Source of the DNA: Micropterus salmoides
Taxonomy: Eukaryota; Chordata; Actinopteri; Centrarchiformes; Centrarchidae
DNA length: 64,000 nt
Direction: 5' to 3'
NCBI RefSeq assembly: GCF_014851395.1
Contig: NW_024041150.1
Coordinates: forward strand, 42,779,437-42,843,436
Shown here: positions 56,746-64,000 of the stretch, one piece after another
Layout of the letters: the number at the start of each line of letters is the position of its first letter
How positions within the stretch are numbered: position 1 is the first letter of the stretch
Program-made: the position numbers and the translations under genes
Notes under the pieces: model-generated
The model's database searches: none
What the model was told of the DNA's origin: nothing
What the model saw: the letters and a program-made list of their open reading frames with translations, nothing else

Positions 56746-57249
56746 GGACAGCTACGGTGGCTGACAAAGCACAAAAGGTGTCTCTTCTGAGACAGCAGAG
56801 AGTGGCCAGTCAAGAAATTAGGTTTCTTTAGGTAGATTTATTAAGAAATGATTTTTACTTAATTATTAGTAAAACCATATTTTAATGTGACGCGGCTGAA
56901 ATAGATCTCAGTCATGCCAGCAACAGTTACTCACATAATCACTTTAGTGGTTTTGACTACAAAATAAAAGCATGAGAAGCTTATTTACTGTAATGCAATA
57001 TTGGAGTTGAACTGAGCTTTTACTTTGAAAATTCTGAACGACATTAAAAAAGACTGTAGCTGCTTGACACGCCTCTGAAAAACGTCATTCCCCTATATGT
57101 CCTCTGCCTGGAGATGCGGGGAAATGAAAAAGTGTCCGTAGGCTGATGGATGAGGATCAAACACCGAAAAAAAACAGTGCATCACATGCCATAATCTGAG
57201 AAACATCCACTGCAGAATCCATTTGTTGAAGAGAGAGGGAAAAAATGAT
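56746..57249. other. Anonymous sequence
   Basis: No gene or element recognised. Confidence 0.3.
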
Positions 57250-57315
57250 GCCATGGCAGGTTTGAACACTCTACTCTTGGGTTATGAGCCCCACACCTTA
57301 CTGACAGAGCTAAAC
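57250..57315 (-). tRNA. tRNA-Met-like pseudogene or SINE head
   Basis: On the minus strand an A-box-like TAGCTCTGTCAGTAAGG, an anticodon-loop-like GGCTCATAACCC and a B-box GTTCAAACC are spaced as in a tRNA with a CAT anticodon. The acceptor stem does not pair well, so it is probably a pseudogene or the head of a SINE. Confidence 0.45.
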
Positions 57316-59169
57316 AAATAATATATTCATCGAGATTATGGCTTATATTCTCATCCACCATCTCATGTATTAAAATATTGCTCCGATGCAAAACTTATTT
57401 GCAGACAGAGGAGAATAAGGAAAATATTTAATCTGTGAAAATTGCACACGTACTTTTTCTTTTTCTTTAAGAAGGCGGTGATGGGTCATATAAAGCCTTG
57501 TGGTGTCTGGTTATTTAACTCAAACTAACAAACAACATAGCTAAGTTGATGGCGTGGGTAGATATGAGGAACATCAGTCATCTCAGAAGTGTGTGGATGA
57601 GTGACAATGCAGTCTAATGCACGTTGCAGCAAATTAAAGAAAGGAACAAAGGCTGAGGTTGAAGCAGTAGGCCAGAAGAGAGAGAGACTCCCAGAAAGGC
57701 AGCCATTTAATGCTCTCTAGGAAGCCCAACCCAGATGGGCAGGTACACACATTGGACCCCGACAGCTCCACCAACAAGCCACACCCACCATCAGTAAAAC
57801 AGGGAAGACGCACCCGCTTTGAATGTCATGCAGGCAGGAAGTCACAATAATGTGCCCTTGTTTACAAACTGAAGGACGAATGTGCTAAAAAAGTATCAGC
57901 AGGAAATCTACACTGATTGTTTCTCTCCTGTTTGGTTTTGATGCTTTAAACTCTATTTTTCTAGACAAAATAAATGTTTTTTATGTTGTTACATTTAAAA
58001 ACTTGGGTTGTGTTCTTTATCGTTTTGGTCCATGTTGTATTCAGGACTCGTTTATTTCTTTGATCAGGTCTGTTGTTCCTCATTTATCAGAAAGTTTTCT
58101 CCTCATGACTGTTGCAGAGACGTGAAAGGAGCGACAGAGAGAGATTCAGAAGGAGGATCAGATTTTGGCTGTGAGCCGATCTCTGCAGAACTGCAGCACA
58201 AGTGACTCACATAAATCTTTCTCACCTACACTGTTCTGACTCACATGCTCTCAACAAAGCGCATGCACGTTTTTGGTTTCTGTTCCTGGAAAGCAGCTGT
58301 CTAAGAACATTTCCTCATCTTGTGTAATTGTGAGCCGAGCTTCACCTTTTCTTCTTCTCCAACTGCAGAGGTATCACCTGTACACAGTTATAGTGTCTCA
58401 TGCAACAGGCCACAGCTCAAAATGTTAAACATCACCAGATTTTTCCATGGTGGACTTTGTTACCTGGCAGAATAACAATACCAAACCCAGCAGAGACAAC
58501 AGGGTACCAGAAATCAGAATCAGAAATACTTAATTGATTCCTGAGGGAAATTCTTCAAATACCATGAGTATCAAAAGTAAAATTATTATTACTGACACAT
58601 GAACATGAGCAGCATGTTAGACAGAGCAAGTGGAGCGATTTTACCTGATGTTGGCAGTTTAATCAGTTGTATATGTAAAATCTGCAGAGGAACCAGTAAC
58701 CACAGCTTTCAGATAAAATAAAGTGGCATTAAATAAAAATAATCAAGTACAAGTGCTTAAGTAGCCTACTTGATTTCAGAGCTGTTGAACCTGTTGACGC
58801 ATCTGATTTGATCTGAAAACTAAATTAAATTGTTTCCAGGCAGCTGTCTAAGTATCAGGAATGTAGAATTATGTCCTCAGAGAGTCCATCTCCACAGCAT
58901 TGTTTGAAAACCAGTCTGACTTCTCTCTTCATATCAATGTACAACAGACTTTGTTTCAGTTATTTGTTGACTTTTGAACAGCGTCCTGCTTCTAGAGCAG
59001 ATAAAACCAAGAGTCATTAAAACCTGATAAAAACAGGATCATTCACCTCCTTTAACTGTAACTCTGAGAGTTGGCTCTCAAAATGTCAGTACTTTTCCAG
59101 TGTAGCTTGTGATATGAAGGAAGCAACTCTGACCTCATTGTAACTTCACCCTGTCACGTCTGATTCACG
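57316..59169. other. Anonymous intergenic sequence
   Basis: No gene supported. At 58508-58560 the complement of a LINE 3' tail is seen (AGAATCAGAATCAGAAATAC, then TTCCTGAGGGAAATTCTT), so a minus-strand LINE end was inserted there. Confidence 0.35.
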
Positions 59170-62070
59170 TGTGGTTTCAGTTCTTCCTCTTTACTGTTGG
59201 GTAGAAAGTGATTTACATAAAAACAGACTGCTGGTCTTTTATTCATGTGTATCTGAAGACATTGAAGTTTTAATTAAACATTGAAGTGAGAGTTCAGGTA
59301 AATATTCTGTCACTGAACTAAACTCAACACTTACTGAGTCACAAACGTGACATACTGAGTTGTTTAAAAAAGGATCCTCCATCAAGATGGAGGAACAGCA
59401 GCTCTCTGTTCTCTTTTTTTTCCATATTGGTCTGTCTGCTTAATGAGCAGCAGGTGGCGCTCAAACACAGTTTGACTCCTCAGCAAAACCTTTGAGGTCC
59501 ACCTTCACTTCTGCAGCTCTGGAGGTTATCAGCACGGTGCACAGCACAGGAGAAATTATCAGTGATTTAAAAAATAAGTATTTTAACTATTTATTTAATC
59601 TTTAGATTTTTCTTTTAAAAATCATTCAGTAAATCTGAGCTGTTTGTCTCTTTGTAGCTGTCTGAGTCTAATTTAGCTTTAACAGTGAAATCTAATAAAT
59701 GGATGTGCTGAGGTGTGAGGGGCTCTGGGGACCAGTCCCAGGCCAGCTGGACATCAGTGGTTGGTACATTACGTGAGGCGGGTGGTTACAGGGGAGTTAG
59801 TTGAAAGCCCAGGGCGTCTCATGCGGACGCTAAAAGGTACAAATACTGACGACTTGTCAGGCTTTTCTCAAAGCGTCGGTATTTGACACCCTGAGAATGA
59901 GACTGGGCTCCAACTTCTACATTGGACAACTCTGCTTCACTGAGTTTTCAGTAAGTACTAGGCTAATAGTTTCAAACAGCTGATTCACTAAATCAGGTTG
60001 CACCAGAAATCCAATCAGGAGCAATCAGCTATGTAAACAGAAAGTCACTGTAACACCACAAGCTGACAAATAAAGAACTGAGGTCTGAGTGAGATATCAG
60101 ATGAGCTAAGCAAAATTTCTTATTTGATCTTTATTAGTATCGTGTTTTGTATTTTGAGGTGTTTTGTGTTTATTGTGAAATGAAATTTAAGATATTGTCA
60201 ACAAAAGCCTACTACACCTATTTAATCTCTTTAATTTCCACCATAAATTGGTGCAGAAAATGTGTCCAGGAGGACACAAAGACTCCCCACTCATATATAT
60301 CAGCTTTGAATATTTCATTAAAATAGTGTTAAATATCTTTACATCTTGTTCTTTTGAACCCACTATTATGCACCGTCAGATCACGTGAGCTAAGTGTAGC
60401 GACACACCCCTAATCTGAGCACCACTTTTCAACACAAAGTGATCCCTTGCATGTCAGTGACTGTGTCTTTGCCTGTTCAAAACACTGCAAAGGTCAATAA
60501 ATCGTCCAAATGTTCATGTTGTCCGTCTTAAAGGTGTCATGATCATCAGGGGCGGACTGCCACAATAATTTACTCCACCCCAGGCCACCCTGTTTACGCA
60601 AACCAATAGATATAAAATAGAGTTGTACCGGCAGGGAAAGGGCACAGAAGCCATTGCCTGGGTTACTACCATTAGGGCCAGATTTAAAGGTTTGCGTGAG
60701 TAAAAACGTGTGCAAACTTGATATCAGTGCAAATTAACATGCAAGCCGATCTACTAACGGTGTGCACGCAGAATGCATCTTTCAAAAGTGCAAAATAGCA
60801 CCTGTTGTTCATTTAGTACTTTTGCCTTAATGATAAATCGGGATGTTAGTAAATTGGGCTCATAGAGCGCCTGTTTCTCGCAGCGTTTTGTCTGCCTGTC
60901 TGTTCACATGTGGAGCAGAGAGACCCTGCGGATTGACGTGAGTACAAGCTTAGACTGCACTGGTGTTCAGCTCTGTCCTGTACACAGACTGCACATCCTG
61001 ATAGTTACATTATATTTTAGTTTACAGGTGAAAGAACTGGTTGTTAAAACAAAGGAAGGTGATGATTATGGAGGATTAGTGAAGTAAATTAGGGATAGAA
61101 ACTACAGCTAATGAGGTTTCTTTTAACATTAATGTGCAAATTAAATGCTTAGTAACTATCCAGAAATCCTGTGTAGAAAAAAAGAGATGCATCAATAATT
61201 GTTTTATAATCGCATCAAAGCCCTTTGAATCGTAATCACTTCATGAGGTGCCCAGAGATCCACACCCCTAATATTAACGGCAGGCCAGCACCTCCTCAAG
61301 CTACCAGGAAATCTCTCGGTGCTCCTAGTGGCCAGTCCGCTAGTGATGATGGTTTTTAACAGTCTGAGGTGTTTGACCCTCAGCTGGAAATCTGAATGGA
61401 GGCCACTGTCATCTGACATCGAGTTGATCTGAGAACAGTTCATTCTGTCATACTGTAAGTGAAACAGTCTGGATGTTTATACTTCACCTGAACCTGAGAT
61501 ACAACAGCTGAATCTGCTGTCGGCCATGTTTATATTCTTCATACTCATCTCCCGTCATCATTTATTCCCATCAAAATCAAATCCTTCACACAGGCAACAC
61601 ACCAGCTGTGGTGTAACAGCAACAAAACTCGTTTCTAGTCCAATATGCAACACAATCTAACACTAGCAGCTCCAGTGAGCTGTTACTGTGAGTGAAGAAA
61701 GACAATAATTAGTAATCAATGGTTTATTTTAAAGTGTGGAAGAGGAACGTCTGACACAGGAGGGACCACTCAGTCTGTAAGGGAACAAGAACAAACAGCT
61801 TGTCAGAGGCAAAGAAACGTTCATTCAGCCAGTATTACAGTGTGCGAAGCTAAATAGAAAATAAAGAGATGGTTATTAAACGTGGCACATTGATTGCAAC
61901 ATATACTGTAGCCTGTGAACACGTGACGTGATGCATCTTTGTCCTGGTGAGATGATTGTATCAGAAAATATAGTTACACAAGGACAGCAAATTGTATTTT
62001 CCATTAACTTTATGAAAACGTGCAGCGCTGCAGGTCGTGTAGTTTCCCTATCGTGGCTCTAGTCTGACAC
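59170..62070. repeat. Duplicated block, copy iv
   Basis: Combines sequences matching copy i (59170-59360, 60080-61450), copy iii (59390-59530) and copy ii (61490-62070). A stretch at about 60660-60860 is absent from copy i and may be a small insertion. No receptor exon is found in it. Confidence 0.75.
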
Positions 62071-62282
62071 CTAGTGGTGGACAAGTTAATTGTGGCTTGT
62101 GTGGGTGGATTTATGGGTGAACTTGAAGACAACACAAACTTTTTTTAAACAACACGAAACCTTTAAGAAAAGAATGATGATTTTAGGAAACATTCCAGTA
62201 TTACATAAGTCTAAAAACAGAATTTACAACAATATGGCCCTGCGATTAAAACATCTTCAGAACAATGCCAAAAACACATCGT

Positions 62283-63350
62283 GCCACTAACTTTTTTAGT
62301 ATCATTAATTAATAATGTTTTTAACTTGGGGAGTACTGAATGAATTCTTTAAAAAAAACTTGTTTATTTGTTGAAATTGTTTTCACTTCATTTTGGGGAT
62401 ACAATCATCATCTTAGCCTTAGATCTTTTAATGTTGTGTTTTTTTAAATGAAATCAGTTATATAGACTATGTGTTTAGATCGCAGTCATTTTTTTAATTA
62501 CATAGAAAAAAGTTTGTAAAATATAAATAAACCATGATCATCAAAAAGCCTGCTGGTACCAATATTACCAAACAAACTCCATATTGTCCACTGATACGAC
62601 ATTAAAGTAAAGCTTATATGTGTGTAATAACTGTTAAACTTATAACAAACACTAAGGGCGCTCCACCTTGATGCGTCCTCAGCCCCATCCTCTACACCCT
62701 GTTCACTCATGACTGTGCTGCCTCCCTGTTCGGTCGACACCACAGTGATAGGACGCATCACTGGGGAGGCAACCTACAGGATGGAGGTGGCCAGCCTGGT
62801 GGCGTGGTGCGAGGACAACAACCTCACCTTTAATACTGACAAGACGAAGGAGGCAACAGTGGACATGAGGAAGGAGAGGAGACCTCGTCATTCACTGTGC
62901 ACTTGAGGTCGAGAGGGTGAGCAATATTAAATATCTGACGTCACTTGGACACTGAACGCCACACAGCTGGTTAAGAAGGCTCAGCAGCAGCTGCACTTCC
63001 TGAGGAGACTGAGAAAGTTTGGTATGTCACCTAAGATCCTCAGCAGCTTCTACAGGCGCGCTGTTGAGAGGATCCGGACCAGCTGCATCACCTTGTGGAG
63101 TGGCAGCACTACTGCTGTGGACCCCAGAGAGAAGTGAAGACAGCTGAGAAGATCACCAGGACTCCACTACCCTCCCCGCAGAGCATCTACTATCAAGAGT
63201 CCACAGGAGAGCTGCCTCCATTATCAAAGATACCACCCACACCCAACACGAACTGTTCACACTTCTACCCTCGGGTCGGAGGGACAGAAGTGTAAAATCA
63301 TGCCACTAACCTTTTTAGTATTATCAATTAATAATGGTTGGAACTTGGGG
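62283..63350 (+). repeat. LINE compound, copy 2
   Basis: Matches 27955-28990, including the two direct copies of the CACTAACTTTTTTAGTATCA word at 62283 and 63303 around the LINE piece. Confidence 0.8.
62655..63290 (+). pseudogene. L2/CR1-clade LINE reverse transcriptase fragment, copy 2
   Basis: Same blocks as at 28310-28925 (VASLVAWCEDNNLTFNTDK; LHFLRRLRKFGMS) plus a segment missing from copy 1 (LWSGSTTAVDPREVKTAEK in a shifted frame near 63095-63150). It ends with an HELFTLLPSGRR-like finish around 63250-63285. The catalytic DD region has a deletion near 62730. Confidence 0.8.
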
Positions 63351-63522
63351 AATACTGAATGAATTTTAATACTGTGTAATTATAATGTTACATATTTGAC
63401 TCTATTAAACATATATACACCTAGATAAAATATTTTTACTTATTTACTTGTGTTTCATATGACACTCAATTGAAATTGATATTGAAACACCAACAAACAA
63501 GCAGCAAAAATCAACAAAACAG

Positions 63523-63667
63523 TTCACTTTTGTTTTTGCCCCCATTCATCATGAGCTGAACTCAAAGATCAAAGACTTTCTCTCTACAGAAGGGCAATTT
63601 CTCTCAAATACTGTTCACAAATCTGTCAAAATCTGTGTTAGTGAGCACTTCTCCTTTGCCCAGATAA
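63523..63667. mobile_element. Terminal piece of a Tc1-like element, copy 2
   Basis: Copy of 29570-29721. Just before it a stub (63485-63522) of the piggyBac-like fragment remains. Confidence 0.6.
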
Positions 63668-63698
63668 TCCTGGCTTGCGAAAAGAAAAACGGTTCAGT

Positions 63699-64000
63699 CA
63701 GTGTTTCCCCCACATACACTTTACTTTAGCGTGCCGACCAGGTATATTAAGGGCCGCCCAGTTATATTAGGGGCCAACCAGGTATATTAAGGGCCGCCCA
63801 GTTATATTAAGGGCCGCCCAGTTATATTAAGGGCCGCCCAGGTATATTAGGGGCCTCCCAGGTATATTAGGGGCCGCCCAGGTATATTAAGGGCCGCCCA
63901 GGTATATTAAGGGCCGCCCAGGTATATTAGGGGCCGCCCAGGTATATTAAGGGCCGACCAGGTATATTAAGGGCCGACCAGGTATATTAAGGGCCGCCCA
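63699..64000. repeat. hAT-like end with expanded 20-bp minisatellite
   Basis: CAGTGTTTCCCCCACA at 63699 leads into a 20-bp tandem repeat from 63731 to the window end, at least 13 units of GGCCGCCCAGGTATATTAAG. Variants are GGTATATT versus GTTATATT, TTAAG versus TTAGG, and GCCGACC versus GCCGCCC. The array continues beyond base 64000. Confidence 0.93.

Noticed and set aside
63731..64000. Regular 20-bp units as a CRISPR-like array
   Set aside because: The units are contiguous with no spacers, and the genome is eukaryotic; it is a minisatellite.

Overview
The window reads as nuclear DNA of a ray-finned (teleost, perciform-type) fish. Genes are split by GT-AG introns. Large parts consist of fish transposon families (Tc1-like ends, hAT-type miniature elements, a chromodomain Ty3/Gypsy element, DIRS-like and L2/CR1-type retroelements, tRNA-derived SINEs). 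The host genes are small immunoglobulin V-set membrane receptors in duplicated blocks. No species can be named from the sequence. Many breaks in otherwise young sequences are single-base losses, some in homopolymers, so part of the apparent decay could be assembly error.

Layout. 1-1.6 kb: 3' end of a + strand gene with a DUF4806-like domain; four exons join in frame. 2.0-5.2 kb: a 107-bp tandem array, an old LTR fragment and a duplicated non-coding block. 5.2-16.4 kb: two minus-strand V-set receptor copies (A and B), each with signal, V and transmembrane exons, both broken; A carries a Tc1 relic in intron 1 and a Tc1 end inside its last exon. Each has a conserved exon-like segment upstream. 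17.9-21.5 kb: a 3.5-kb inverted repeat with roughly 700-bp arms. 22.2-27.8 kb: a complete, recent Gypsy element on the minus strand. 28-30 kb: a compound of LINE, piggyBac-like, Tc1-like and hAT-like pieces, partly repeated at 62.3-64 kb. 30.7-46.2 kb: receptor D, the only copy with an unbroken reading frame, followed by a 7-8 kb tandem duplication whose second unit holds a headless, broken copy E and a DIRS-like insertion. 46-53 kb: repeat relics and anonymous sequence. 53.9-56.2 kb: + strand receptor copy C, broken. 56-62 kb: mostly anonymous, with another copy of the duplicated block.

Biology. A, B and C form one subfamily (short signal peptide, one V domain, one membrane span, short tail); D and E form a second. 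All V exons are phase 1 on both sides, so they could be exchanged or added by splicing. Duplication blocks and transposons explain most of the rest. The most unusual local structure is a 39-bp tandem unit after the V exons of D and E, in which each unit starts with a 5' splice-site-like sequence and ends with a 3' splice-site-like sequence while staying in the reading frame.
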